From assembly GCA_050174775.1 (NCBI GenBank), contig JBFXJP010000003.1:62001-126000 (forward strand): a stretch of DNA of 64,000 nt, given 5' to 3'. This document shows, one piece after another, positions 17,940 to 27,043 of the stretch (its first letter is position 1; each line of letters opens with the position of its first letter). Both the position numbers and the translations under genes were made by a program. The notes beneath the pieces are model-generated. The model did no database searches. It saw only the letters and a program-made list of their open reading frames with translations, and was not told the DNA's origin. This DNA comes from CAYPGJ01 sp050174775 (GTDB lineage Bacteria; Planctomycetota; Phycisphaerae; Phycisphaerales; UBA1924).

Positions 17940-19340
17940 GTGCCCGATGACGCGTACGACACCGACTGCGCAGACCAAGGAGAGGCTCGGCGGTCCCGCC
18001 TCGCGGCGAGGGCCGCCGATCTGCCGCGCACCCCGGGCGTCTATCTCCTGAAGGACAGCGCGGGGCGCGTGATCTATGTCGGCAAGGCCGCGCGACTGCG
18101 CGACCGCGTCGGCTCCTACTTCCAGCGCTCCGCCGACCTGGGCCCGCGCAAGCAGCGCATGCTCGACCTCGTCGAGGACTTCGACACCCTCGGGTGCGAG
18201 TCCGAATGGGAGGCCCTCCTCGCCGAGAACCGCCTCATCAAGGACGTCCGCCCGCGCTTCAACGCGCGGCTCACCGACGACAAGACCTTCCCCTACCTCG
18301 TCGTCACCATGCGCGACGACTTCCCCGCCGTCTTCGTAACGAGAGAGCCCGCGGCCGAGGAGTACAAGGGCGCGCGCGTCTTCGGCCCGTTCGCGAGCGC
18401 GGGCGGGCTCCGGCGCGCCGTCGAGCATCTCCAGTCCGTCTTCAAGTTCCGCACCTGCGCGCTCGAGATCCGCGAGGACGACGACCAGCGCCGCTTCTTC
18501 CGCCCCTGCCTCCTCCACGCCATCAACCGCTGCACCGCACCCTGCGCCGCCCGCGTCTCCAAGGACGACTACCGCGCCGACGTCGACGCCCTCATCCGCT
18601 TCCTCTCCAGCAAGCGGGGCGAAATGCTCCGCGAGCTCCGGCGCGAGATGGAGGAAGCCTCCAAGCTCATGGCGTTCGAACGCGCCGCCGCCATCCGAGA
18701 CCGCATCCGCGCCATCGAGCGTCTCTCCGAGCGTGGCACGCGCCGCCAGAAATGGCAGCCCGAGACCGAGGCCCCCCTCCTCGACCCGCGCAAAGCCCTT
18801 CGCAGTCTCGAACGCACCCTCGAACTGAACGAGCCCATCCGCTGCATCGAGGCCATCGACATCGCCCACCTCATGGGCGGCGAGACCGTCGGCTCCAAGG
18901 TGTGTTTCGTCGACGGACGCCCGCTCAAGAACGAATACCGCCGATACCGCATCCGCACCGTCACCAACGACGACTACGCCGCGATCCGAGAGGTCGTCTC
19001 CCGCCGATACCGCGAGGCAGGCGCCGGGCACGAGCTCTACCCCGACGTCATCCTCATCGACGGCGGGCTCGGCCAGCTCCACGCCGCGATGGAAGTCTTC
19101 GACGCCCTCGGCATCAAGCCCCCCATGGTCATCTCGCTCGCCAAGAAAGAGGAACTCATCTACACACAGGCCCGCAGCGAGCCCATCCGGCTCGGGCGCG
19201 ACAACCCCGGCCTGCGCCTCTGCCAGGCCGTGCGCGACGAGGCGCACCGCTTCGCGCAGCACTACCATCACGTCCTGCGTCGCAAGAAGTCCCTGGGCGA
19301 GAAGCAACGACGCAAGCCCCGAAAGGAGCCGCACGAGTGA
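17940..19340 (+). CDS. uvrC: UvrABC excinuclease subunit C, short form
   Basis: Nuclease subunit of nucleotide excision repair, making the incisions on both sides of a lesion. The 466-residue product has the GIY-YIG domain (PGVYLLKDSAGRVIYVGKA, about 32-50), a four-cysteine segment (TC...PC...RC...PC, about 175-205), the UVR helix pair (about 215-260) and the RNase H-like endonuclease core with CIEAIDIAHLMGG, PDVILIDGG and an RDEAHRFA histidine. It stops right after that core: the C-terminal helix-hairpin-helix pair of the usual ~600-residue protein is missing. The GTG start at 17940 leaves 28 residues before the conserved part, longer than usual. GTGA at 19337-19340 overlaps the next gene. 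Confidence 0.93.
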   Translation: MPDDAYDTDCADQGEARRSRLAARAADLPRTPGVYLLKDSAGRVIYVGKAARLRDRVGSYFQRSADLGPRKQRMLDLVEDFDTLGCESEWEALLAENRLIKDVRPRFNARLTDDKTFPYLVVTMRDDFPAVFVTREPAAEEYKGARVFGPFASAGGLRRAVEHLQSVFKFRTCALEIREDDDQRRFFRPCLLHAINRCTAPCAARVSKDDYRADVDALIRFLSSKRGEMLRELRREMEEASKLMAFERAAAIRDRIRAIERLSERGTRRQKWQPETEAPLLDPRKALRSLERTLELNEPIRCIEAIDIAHLMGGETVGSKVCFVDGRPLKNEYRRYRIRTVTNDDYAAIREVVSRRYREAGAGHELYPDVILIDGGLGQLHAAMEVFDALGIKPPMVISLAKKEELIYTQARSEPIRLGRDNPGLRLCQAVRDEAHRFAQHYHHVLRRKKSLGEKQRRKPRKEPHE

Positions 19341-19771
19341 CCCGGCGCGCGCGCTTGCTCACCCTCATCACCTCCAGCGCCGCCCTCGCGCTTCTCTCCG
19401 CCTGCGCAGGCACGCGCAGCGTGACGTTCGAGGTCATCGGCAAGGACGGCGCGCCCGTCCAAGGCGCCCACGTCATGGCCGTGCGACTCAACACCGGCTC
19501 CACGCCCCTCCCCCTCAACGACGCCACCATCGAGGAGATCCTCCTCACCGGCAAAGCCAGCGAGCAGGCCTGGACCGACGCGCAAGGCGTCGTTCGTCTT
19601 GCCCTCGCCCCCGACCGGCCCCACCTCGTGCAGGCCCACCCGCCCATGTTCTCCCGCGAGGCCGACGAGAACCCGCGCCCCGCGCGCTACCGCCTCGACC
19701 CCGACGCCAAATCACTCACGCCCGTCGAATCCGGCGCCTCCTGGGCCGGGGAAGTGAGGCTCAAGCCATGA
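19337..19771 (+). CDS. Putative lipoprotein, coupled to uvrC
   Basis: Secreted lipoprotein of 144 residues: signal peptide ending in the lipobox LLSAC (Cys about residue 23). The mature part begins with VTFEVIGKDGAPVQGAHVMAV, the pattern of a carboxypeptidase-regulatory or transthyretin-like beta-sandwich. The GTG start overlaps the uvrC stop (GTGA) and has AAAGGAG at 19322-19328, 8 nt upstream. The following gene encodes a related lipoprotein: both share a DxxxPIPxAHVxVxNTG-type N-terminal unit, indicating a tandem duplication that diverged. Function unknown. Confidence 0.82.
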   Translation: MTRRARLLTLITSSAALALLSACAGTRSVTFEVIGKDGAPVQGAHVMAVRLNTGSTPLPLNDATIEEILLTGKASEQAWTDAQGVVRLALAPDRPHLVQAHPPMFSREADENPRPARYRLDPDAKSLTPVESGASWAGEVRLKP

Positions 19772-20154
19772 CCACACGCACCCGCATCGCGCGCGCCGCG
19801 CTCCTTTCCGCCTTCGCGCTCCTCACCGCCTGCGCCGACCGCACCTGGATGACCGTCTCCGTCCGCGACCGTGACACCTACGAGCCGATTCCCGCGGCCC
19901 ACGTCCGCGTCGAGAACACCGGCATCAACCCCCTCAAGCCCGAGGGCGATGAGGGCGACACCGACCCTGAAGGCAGCGTCCGACTCCGCGTCGCGGCGTA
20001 CAACCGTCTCTACATCATCGTTCGCGCCGAAGGACGCGCAGAGCACGTCATGAACGGCGATCATCCGCTCGTCTCGGGCGACTCCGGCTGGTTCGGCCCC
20101 AAAGTCGCCAAGGGCGGCGAGCGCGCCACCATCGAGGTCCGCCTCACGCCCTGA
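19768..20154 (+). CDS. Putative lipoprotein, second of a coupled pair
   Basis: Lipoprotein of 128 residues with signal peptide and lipobox LLTAC. Mature sequence starts TWMTVSVRDRDTYEPIPAAHVRVENTG, a beta-sandwich of the carboxypeptidase-regulatory type like that of the gene before it, whose stop codon it overlaps (ATGA, 19768-19771). The last strands are GERATIEVRL. Probably anchored in the outer or inner membrane facing the periplasm; no enzymatic motif. It is convergent with the adaptor gene, 27 nt away. Confidence 0.82.
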   Translation: MTTRTRIARAALLSAFALLTACADRTWMTVSVRDRDTYEPIPAAHVRVENTGINPLKPEGDEGDTDPEGSVRLRVAAYNRLYIIVRAEGRAEHVMNGDHPLVSGDSGWFGPKVAKGGERATIEVRLTP

Positions 20155-20181
20155 CGTCGCGCTCAGCCGCGATCCCGCGCT

Positions 20182-21969
20182 TCAATCTTCCGTGGAGTCG
20201 TCATCCGTCGACTCATCGTCCGAAGCGTCGGCCTGCGACGCAGGCTGCCCCGGCTTCGTCTCCGAGCTCGCCGCGGGCTGCGCGTTCGCAGGCGCCGCGT
20301 CCTTCCCGGCCTCACCGCTCGGCGCCGGCGCGGGCGACGCCACCGGCGCGCCCTGACCTCCACCCGGACGCTGCGCCGCGCCACGACGCTGCCCCTGGCC
20401 GCCCGCCCCGGCAGCGTCCGGCGCCGCCTGCTCCAGCGCAGCAAGCGCCTTCGCGTCAAAGTCGCCCGCGATGATCTCGCCCGGCTTCGGCTCGCGCAGC
20501 AGCACCGACTCGCCCGACTCCACCCCCGCGCGCAGCTCGATCAGCGTGTCCGACCGGCGGCCGATCTTCACCGGCACCCGTGCGAACTTGCCGCTCCTGG
20601 GCGTGTACACGAACCGCGTCGGCCCGTCGTTGAACACCGCCTGGATCGGCGCCGAGAGCACGTTCTCCACCTTCCCCAGCACGATCTCCGCCTCACAACG
20701 CATCGACGGCTTCAACGCCGCGGCGTCCTTCGACGGGTCCAGCGCGATCTTCACCGTGTACTCCCGCAGGTTCGGGTCGCGCCACCCGCCAGACTCCGCC
20801 AGCACCGACACCCGGTCCACCTTCCCCGTGAACACCTTCCCCTGCGCCGCGTCGATCTTCAGCGTCGCGGCCTGCCCGGGCTTCACCCGCCCCGCGTTCG
20901 CCTCATGCACACGCACCGACGCCACCATCTCCCGCGTGTCCGGCAGCACGATCAGCATCTGGTTCGGGTGCACCTGCTGGCCGATCTGCAGCGGCCCGTC
21001 GCCCCCGAACCCGCCCCACCGGTTCCGGTCTACCGTCGACCCGTACACCACCAGCCCGTCCTGCGGCGCGTTCAGCGTGCAGTTGGCCAGCTGCTCCTGC
21101 AGCTTCGACACCTTCGACTCACGCATCGTCAGCTGCTGACGCTTGTTCGTCCGGTCCGCCTCCTTGGCCGCCAGCTGCGAAGCGTTCTTCCGCTCCACGC
21201 GCTCGATCTCGGCCGCGGCCTCCTCGATGTCGCTCGACAGCTTCTTGATCTGCTTCGGACGCTCGTACGTCTCGTACACCTCTTTGACCAGCAACGCCGT
21301 CTGCAGGTTCGCCGCGGCCTCGATCGCCGCCACCTCGTCCCGGTCCCGCTCGTCCTTGCTCAGAAACTCCTGCGCGAACAGCTGCTCCGACTTCTCGAAC
21401 TTCTCCGACAGCCGCACCTTCTCGCGCTGCGCCTTCTCGATGTCCAGCTCGTTCTTCTGGCGCATCTTCAGGTCGTCGCCCTCGAGCCACTTCTTGTATT
21501 CGATCTCCGCCAGCTCGTGCTTCAGCTTCGCCTGACGCATCGCCGAGTCGTTCTCGTTCACCTGGATCTCGTACGCGTTCTCCGCGGCCACCAGGTCCGA
21601 CTTCGCCGACTCCAGCCGCAACAACTCCTCGTCCAGCTGCTGCTGGATGTCGTCCGAGTTCAGCCGCACCAGCACGTCCCCGGCTTTGACGCGCTTCCCT
21701 TCCTCCACGATCTCCACGATCGTCGACGGCTTCTCCAGCCTCGACCGGATCTCCACCTGGCTCTTGGCTTCCAGCTCCCCGTTCGCCGTCACCGCGATGT
21801 CGAACGACGACTGCGAGACCTTGTAGATCTCAGCCGGCGCGATCGACTCCTTCTCCGTCCGCAGCAGAGCAGCGGCGCCCGCGGCCACCACCACCAAACC
21901 CACCACCACGATCACGATCCGCAACGCGAGCCCACGGGCCCGACGGGATGACTGTGCGACGTTCGACAT
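20182..21969 (-). CDS. HlyD/MacA-type periplasmic adaptor protein
   Basis: Membrane-fusion (adaptor) protein of a tripartite efflux or secretion system. The 595 residues comprise one N-terminal transmembrane helix (about 13-35), the lipoyl half with SQVEIRSRLEKPSTIVEIV, a very long coiled-coil hairpin (about 105-330, rich in Glu, Lys and Ala), the second lipoyl half near LNAPQDGLVVYG, and beta-barrel and membrane-proximal domains (about 360-500). The last ~90 residues are a disordered Ala/Pro/Gly tail ending in an acidic cluster. The start ATG 21969 (MSNVAQSS) precedes the membrane helix. The TolC-type gene lies upstream on the same strand with a 216-nt gap; no ABC or RND pump gene is adjacent. 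Confidence 0.9.
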   Translation of the reverse strand: MSNVAQSSRRARGLALRIVIVVVGLVVVAAGAAALLRTEKESIAPAEIYKVSQSSFDIAVTANGELEAKSQVEIRSRLEKPSTIVEIVEEGKRVKAGDVLVRLNSDDIQQQLDEELLRLESAKSDLVAAENAYEIQVNENDSAMRQAKLKHELAEIEYKKWLEGDDLKMRQKNELDIEKAQREKVRLSEKFEKSEQLFAQEFLSKDERDRDEVAAIEAAANLQTALLVKEVYETYERPKQIKKLSSDIEEAAAEIERVERKNASQLAAKEADRTNKRQQLTMRESKVSKLQEQLANCTLNAPQDGLVVYGSTVDRNRWGGFGGDGPLQIGQQVHPNQMLIVLPDTREMVASVRVHEANAGRVKPGQAATLKIDAAQGKVFTGKVDRVSVLAESGGWRDPNLREYTVKIALDPSKDAAALKPSMRCEAEIVLGKVENVLSAPIQAVFNDGPTRFVYTPRSGKFARVPVKIGRRSDTLIELRAGVESGESVLLREPKPGEIIAGDFDAKALAALEQAAPDAAGAGGQGQRRGAAQRPGGGQGAPVASPAPAPSGEAGKDAAPANAQPAASSETKPGQPASQADASDDESTDDDSTED

Positions 21970-22185
21970 GCTCTGATGCTCCGCGTTGCTGACGACGGCC
22001 CTGACCTGCCCTGACCCGCCAGACGCCCCGCAACGCGGGCCGCCCTCGGCGCTCATCCACTAGCCCCCCAGGATGCTCTACCGCCCACCGGCGGCTCGGT
22101 TCCCCGCCCCCCACGCTTCATCGGCAGAACGACCCACGGTAGGCGCCCATTGCTCCCGCAAGCCCGCCCCGCCCGGAGGGTTGTG

Positions 22186-24087
22186 TCACGGATCGACCAG
22201 CGTCCCGCCCTCACCCTCATTTTCGCGGGCCCCGCTCTCACCCCGAACCTCCGGCTCCACCCCCTCAGGCACGCCCTCAGGCGGCAATTCGCCCACCGGC
22301 GCTCCAGGCGCCACCACGGGGGCAAGCTCCGATGGCGCCGGGAACATCCCCTGCAACGCCTGGAACGCCCCGTCCGGCGTCACGCGCAGCTGCCCCGTCA
22401 CCAGCAGGTAGTTCAGGATCGCGATCCGCAGGTCGCGCAGCGCCGCGTCCCGATCATTCCGCGCCTGCAACAGATCGTTCTGCGCTTCCAGCCGCCGTCT
22501 CGGTTCGATCGTGTCCGACTTCAGCTCCGTTTCCTTCAAACGCAGCTCGTTGATCTCCACGGCCGTGAGCTGCAGGTCGTACGCGAAGCGCGCACGATCG
22601 ATCTCGCGCACCGCCTGACGAGCCTCGAGAATGATGTTGTCCTCAAACTGCCGAAGGTCCCGCGTCGTCCGCTGCAGGCTGATCTGCGCCGAACGCAGGT
22701 TCAACCGCTCCTGCTCCCGATCCAGCGGCAACGACAGCGTGGCCGCGGCCCGGTACACCGTCTGATCCGTCCGGAAGTCCAGCCCCGACGTCGGGTCCGT
22801 CCGCTCCGTGTTCAGCCCGATCGACCCCGAGATGTTCAGGTCCGGCAGCAGCCCGTTCGCCGCGTTGTCCACCGCGCGCTGCGCATCCACCTGACGATCA
22901 CGCCGGTTCTGCAGGTCCAGCCGAAGCCGCAGCGCGATCTCGGCCGCCACGTTCGGCGTCACGTCCGGCTCCGGCGGATCAAGGTCCACCGGCGCCAGCC
23001 GGATCGGCAACTCCACCGGCACCCCCAGCCGGATCTTGAACCGGTCCAGCGACGTCAGAAACCGCTCGCGCGCATTCGCGAACGACGACTCGCCCGACAG
23101 CACGCTCTGCTCCACGTCCCGACGCTCAAACGCCGCGGACCGCCCCGCGTCCACCCGCGCCGTCACCTCGGCCTGCTGCCTCCGCAACGACTCGAGCCGC
23201 TGCGCCTGGTTCTCGATCGACGACTGATCCCGCACCAGATCGAAGTAATCCCGCGCCACCTGCACCAGGAACGATCGACGGAAGTTCTCGAACGTCCGCG
23301 CCGCGTACACCAGGTTCCGCTCCGCGTCGATCAGCCCCTCCCGCGCCACCTGGCCCGCCCCGCGCAGCAGCGGGATGTTCCCCTCCAGCACGATCTGCGA
23401 TGACTGCGTGTAGTCATTCGCCACGGCGTTCCGCAGCTGATCCGCCGCGTTCACCACCCAGCGAGCCTCCACCTCACCGCCGAACGGCAACCGCTGCGTC
23501 GCCCGCAACGTGTTCACCACGCTCAGCGCCGTCTGGTACGAGCCGCCGCTCAAACGCGTCGGGTCCGACGCGATCGCCACCGTCGTGTCGTTGAACAGCC
23601 TCGGGCCCCACAGATGCCGCTGGATCAGCAGCCGGATCGCCGCGAGCAGATAGTCCTCTTCCGCCGTGAGAAACTCCGGCGCCGTCATCTGCGCCTGCCG
23701 GAACGCGTCCTGCAGCGTGAACACCTGCGCATCCGCAGGCGCCGTGGCGTATTCATCCAGCCGCGCCAGCCGCTCCCGCACCGACAACGCGGGCGCCACC
23801 GGGAAATGCAGCTGCCCCGCCCCGGGGTTGGTAGTGGGGGGGGTCTTGTCCAGCTTCTCCTGCCCCGACGCCCGATCCCGGATCGGCTGATAGTCCGGAT
23901 TCGGCGCGATCGCGCCCCCGCCCAGCAGCGAAGACCGCTCCTCGACCGCTCTCCGCAAGTCCTTGTCAATGTCCGACATCGACTGACAACCCGCGATCAC
24001 CATCGCCCCCCCCGAAAACGCCACGCTCACCAGCGCGCGCAAGGCCCGAAGCCTCCGCGTGCGCGTCATCGTGAAACGTCCCGTCAT
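22186..24087 (-). CDS. TolC-family outer membrane channel lipoprotein
   Basis: Outer-membrane efflux channel of the TolC/OprM type, working with the adaptor encoded downstream. The 633-residue product has a lipobox-like VIAGCQS at the end of the signal peptide, so the mature protein is probably lipid-anchored like OprM. The rest alternates long amphipathic helices and beta-strands, with repeats such as RLESLRRQQAEVTARVDAGR and the matching later helix. The ATG at 24087 is favoured because TAGACT ends 8 nt upstream; ATG 24069 is the alternative. The coding strand holds a run of eight C (plus-strand G 23836-23843) near residue 83, a possible slippage site. The C-terminus is rich in Pro, Glu and Gly. 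Confidence 0.9.
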   Translation of the reverse strand: MTGRFTMTRTRRLRALRALVSVAFSGGAMVIAGCQSMSDIDKDLRRAVEERSSLLGGGAIAPNPDYQPIRDRASGQEKLDKTPPTTNPGAGQLHFPVAPALSVRERLARLDEYATAPADAQVFTLQDAFRQAQMTAPEFLTAEEDYLLAAIRLLIQRHLWGPRLFNDTTVAIASDPTRLSGGSYQTALSVVNTLRATQRLPFGGEVEARWVVNAADQLRNAVANDYTQSSQIVLEGNIPLLRGAGQVAREGLIDAERNLVYAARTFENFRRSFLVQVARDYFDLVRDQSSIENQAQRLESLRRQQAEVTARVDAGRSAAFERRDVEQSVLSGESSFANARERFLTSLDRFKIRLGVPVELPIRLAPVDLDPPEPDVTPNVAAEIALRLRLDLQNRRDRQVDAQRAVDNAANGLLPDLNISGSIGLNTERTDPTSGLDFRTDQTVYRAAATLSLPLDREQERLNLRSAQISLQRTTRDLRQFEDNIILEARQAVREIDRARFAYDLQLTAVEINELRLKETELKSDTIEPRRRLEAQNDLLQARNDRDAALRDLRIAILNYLLVTGQLRVTPDGAFQALQGMFPAPSELAPVVAPGAPVGELPPEGVPEGVEPEVRGESGARENEGEGGTLVDP

Positions 24088-24095
24088 CGCGGGCG

Positions 24096-24101
24096 AGTCT
24101 A
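24096..24101 (-). promoter_or_regulatory. Candidate leaderless -10 hexamer for the TolC-type gene
   Basis: TAGACT on the minus strand ends 8 nt before the ATG at 24087, with no Shine-Dalgarno sequence between. It decides the start choice. Confidence 0.45.
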
Positions 24102-24225
24102 CCGCCCTGATCATCCCGCGTTGCGAGGGTGGGGGGGGACTCCTATCTTCGGTGCCGTACCAACCGGGGCGTGTGGGCGTCCAATACCGCGGCACAGGGC
24201 GAGAGAGGCGGAAAGACCCAATCTC

Positions 24226-27042
24226 ATGACGACAGTCACGTTCGACGGTCAGAGTCTCATGCTGGACGGGCGACGAGAGTGGCTCGTCTCCGCAACCTTC
24301 TGGTACTCGCGCACCCCCGCGCAGTCCTGGCCCCGCGCGCTCACCTCCCTCCGTGACGCCGGCTTCAACACCGTCCTCCTCCCCATCGTCTGGTCACACC
24401 ACGAGCCGCGCAAAGGCGAGTTCCGCTTCTCCGGCGATCACGACCTCGCCGCCTGCATCCGACTCGCAGGCTCACTCTCCCTCAAGGTCATCCTCCGTGT
24501 CGGCCCCCACGTCGGCGGAGGCGAAGACCTCGGCGGAATCCCCGCATGGGCCGGCGGCGTCAACGGCTTCACCGACCCCGGCCTCTGGCGCGGCCCCGAC
24601 GGCGGAAAGCCCGCCGTCCGCCCCCCCACCAAAACCGACTTCGCCGCAACCATGGCCCGCGTCCGCTCCGGCAGCGCCGCATTCCTCGAAGACGCAGCGC
24701 GCTGGTTCACCGCGCTGGGCGAACAGATCGAAGACCTCCAGGTCTCCTCGCGCGTCGAGGGCCCCATCGTCCTCGCGCAGGTCGAGCACGAGTGGTTCTG
24801 CGAGCACGACACCTCCAGCGAGGCCTACCTCTCCGAGATCTCCCGCTTCGCGCGCGAGTGCGGCCTCTCCGTGCCTCTCCTCAACGCCAACAACCTCCAC
24901 GCATGGGCCGAAGGCGACCTCGACGCATGGTCCGGCGCCGAAGACCCCCTCCTCACCGCGCGCCAACTCCGCGCCGTCCGCCCCAACCAGCCCCCCTTCC
25001 TCATCGAAGTCGCCCCGCCCCCCGAACTCGCCTGGGGCGATGACCCCAAGCACGCCAACCCCGACGGCCGCGCCCTCGCGCGCACGCTCGCCGAAGCCTG
25101 CGCCGGCGCCGCACAATTCAACCTCGCCTCACTCCTGGGCGGCGACCGTCCCGCCTTCTCAGCAGGCGCATGGGAAGACCGTCAGGCCGCCTACGCCGTC
25201 ACGGCCGCGGACCTCGGCACGCTCATCTCCTCCACCGGCGTCCCGCGCGACGGCCTCGCCCAGGTCAAGCGCGTCGCCTCCTTCGCCTCCCACTTCGGCC
25301 GCGTCCTCGCGCACGCCGATCCAACCTTCACGCCCATCTCCCTCGCGCCGGGCGCGGGCGCCACGAGCGTTGTCCCCTTGCGCGGCGGGCGCGGCTCCGT
25401 CGTCTTCCTCCTCCTCGACGACGCCGCAACCAAAAAGAACGCCACCGTCACCCTCGCGCGCCCCGACGGCTCCACGCTCACAGTCCCGCTCCCCGATCAG
25501 CCCGTGGCCTGGGTCCTCTTCGACACCCACCTCGTCAACCGCTCCACCCTCGACTGGTGCACCCTCACCGCCTTCGCGCAAGTAGGCCGCGTCTTCGTCT
25601 GCTACGGCCCCGCCGGTCAGACCGGCTCCGTGGCCATCAACGGCTCCGCGCTCGAACTCACCGCGCCCACCGGCCAAACCCCCCTCATCGTCGAGCACGA
25701 AGGCGTTACGATCGTCGTCTGCAGCGAGCCCATGATCGACGCCACCGTCATCACCCCCCAGGCCGTCCACATCGGCGCGCTCGGGCTCGACGCCGCGGGC
25801 GACCCCATCCCGCACCCCTCCTTCAAGACGCGATGGCACATCACCCCGGAGGGCGAATCCTCCAAGTCCTCCTCCGGCAACAACGCATCCTCCTCGTCCC
25901 GCGCGCCCTCCCTCTCAGGCTGGGCCCGCGCCGCCTGCGACAAGCACATCTCCGGCGAGCACGCGCGCTTCAAGCCCCTCAAAGCCCCCGCCTCCCTCAT
26001 CGCGCTCAACACGCCCACCGGCTACGGCTGGTTCCGACTCACCTTCAAAGGCAAGGGCGCCTCGCGCATCACCTCCGCGCTCATCCACGCCCCCGACCGC
26101 GCTCACCTCTTTGCCGACTCCAAACGCTTCGCCCTTCTGGGCCAGGGCCCCGGCGGCAGCGACATCCTCACCGCAATCCCCGCGCGCAAAGCCGGTGACT
26201 CCATCGTCGCGCTCATCGACGACATGGGCCGCGTCGGCGGCGCCGCGCCCAGCGGCGAACCCAAGGGCCTCCACACGCACATCTGGAGCGTCACCCAACT
26301 CAAAGCCGGCAAGCCCAAGCTCGCCCTCGGCCCGACCTTCACCCCCCTCGTCGCGCGCACACCCATCATGGGCCTCCGCGCCCCCGACTCAGCCTCTCCC
26401 CACCGCATCACCTGGTCCTTCACGCGCCGCAAGAAGTCCCCCCTCTGGGTCCGCGTCGCGCAGACCGTCGGCCCCGCTGTCCTCTCCGTCAACGACGCGC
26501 CCGTCGAACTCCTCGAGTGGTGGGGCCCCGCGCTCGTCCTCATCCCCGACGACGCGCTCAAGGCCGGCAAGAACGTCATCCAGATCGCGCCCATCGAGGG
26601 CATGACCGACCCCGAGGACGCCCTCAAGATCCTCTCCTCCTCCGTCTCCTTCTACGAAGGCGCCGACAACATCACCGACAAGTGCGACTGGGCCTACGCG
26701 CCCTGGGAGCACCCTGCCGACAACGACTGGGAACGCATCCCCAAGCCCCCCGCCGCGCAGAAATCCAACGTCCCCACCTGGTGGCGCTGCTCCTTCAAGG
26801 CCAAGCCGCACGGCCCCGCGCTCTTCCTCGACGCCCAAGGACTCACCAAGGGCCAGCTCTTCCTCAACGGCCACAACGTCGGCCGCTACTGGGTCTCCAC
26901 ACACGACGGCAAAGCCGTCCCCACGCAACGCCTCTATCACCTCCCCCAGCCCTGGCTCAGCCCCTCCGGCGAAAACATCCTCGTCATCTTCGACGAGCAC
27001 GGCGCCTCTCCCGCCAAGGCCCGCATCATCCTCGAGAAATGA
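24226..27042 (+). CDS. GH35-type beta-galactosidase-like protein
   Basis: Glycoside hydrolase clan A protein most like family GH35 beta-galactosidases. The TIM barrel occupies about residues 5-320: LVSATFWYSRTPAQSWPRAL, GFNTVLLPIVWSHHEP, and RVGPHVGGGEDLGGIPAW are typical GH35 strands. The acid/base candidate is Glu189 in AQVEHEW, and the nucleophile candidate Glu261 in FLIEVAPPPELAWG. The residue before the acid/base Glu is His188, where clan A enzymes almost always have Asn. C-terminal beta-domains with the jelly-roll GQLFLNGHNVGRYW (about 880-895) follow the family architecture. No signal peptide is seen. The ATG 24226 has only a weak ribosome site. Sugar specificity cannot be read from the sequence. 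Confidence 0.85.
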   Translation: MTTVTFDGQSLMLDGRREWLVSATFWYSRTPAQSWPRALTSLRDAGFNTVLLPIVWSHHEPRKGEFRFSGDHDLAACIRLAGSLSLKVILRVGPHVGGGEDLGGIPAWAGGVNGFTDPGLWRGPDGGKPAVRPPTKTDFAATMARVRSGSAAFLEDAARWFTALGEQIEDLQVSSRVEGPIVLAQVEHEWFCEHDTSSEAYLSEISRFARECGLSVPLLNANNLHAWAEGDLDAWSGAEDPLLTARQLRAVRPNQPPFLIEVAPPPELAWGDDPKHANPDGRALARTLAEACAGAAQFNLASLLGGDRPAFSAGAWEDRQAAYAVTAADLGTLISSTGVPRDGLAQVKRVASFASHFGRVLAHADPTFTPISLAPGAGATSVVPLRGGRGSVVFLLLDDAATKKNATVTLARPDGSTLTVPLPDQPVAWVLFDTHLVNRSTLDWCTLTAFAQVGRVFVCYGPAGQTGSVAINGSALELTAPTGQTPLIVEHEGVTIVVCSEPMIDATVITPQAVHIGALGLDAAGDPIPHPSFKTRWHITPEGESSKSSSGNNASSSSRAPSLSGWARAACDKHISGEHARFKPLKAPASLIALNTPTGYGWFRLTFKGKGASRITSALIHAPDRAHLFADSKRFALLGQGPGGSDILTAIPARKAGDSIVALIDDMGRVGGAAPSGEPKGLHTHIWSVTQLKAGKPKLALGPTFTPLVARTPIMGLRAPDSASPHRITWSFTRRKKSPLWVRVAQTVGPAVLSVNDAPVELLEWWGPALVLIPDDALKAGKNVIQIAPIEGMTDPEDALKILSSSVSFYEGADNITDKCDWAYAPWEHPADNDWERIPKPPAAQKSNVPTWWRCSFKAKPHGPALFLDAQGLTKGQLFLNGHNVGRYWVSTHDGKAVPTQRLYHLPQPWLSPSGENILVIFDEHGASPAKARIILEK

Positions 27043-27043
27043 C

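Noticed and set aside
17933..17960. TTGACG-N16-TACGAC, a near-perfect copy of the tRNA-type promoter
   Set aside because: It lies across the uvrC start and would begin transcription inside the gene with no usable in-frame start codon before the conserved GIY-YIG domain. Kept only as a curiosity; the TAGGCT hexamer fits the GTG better.
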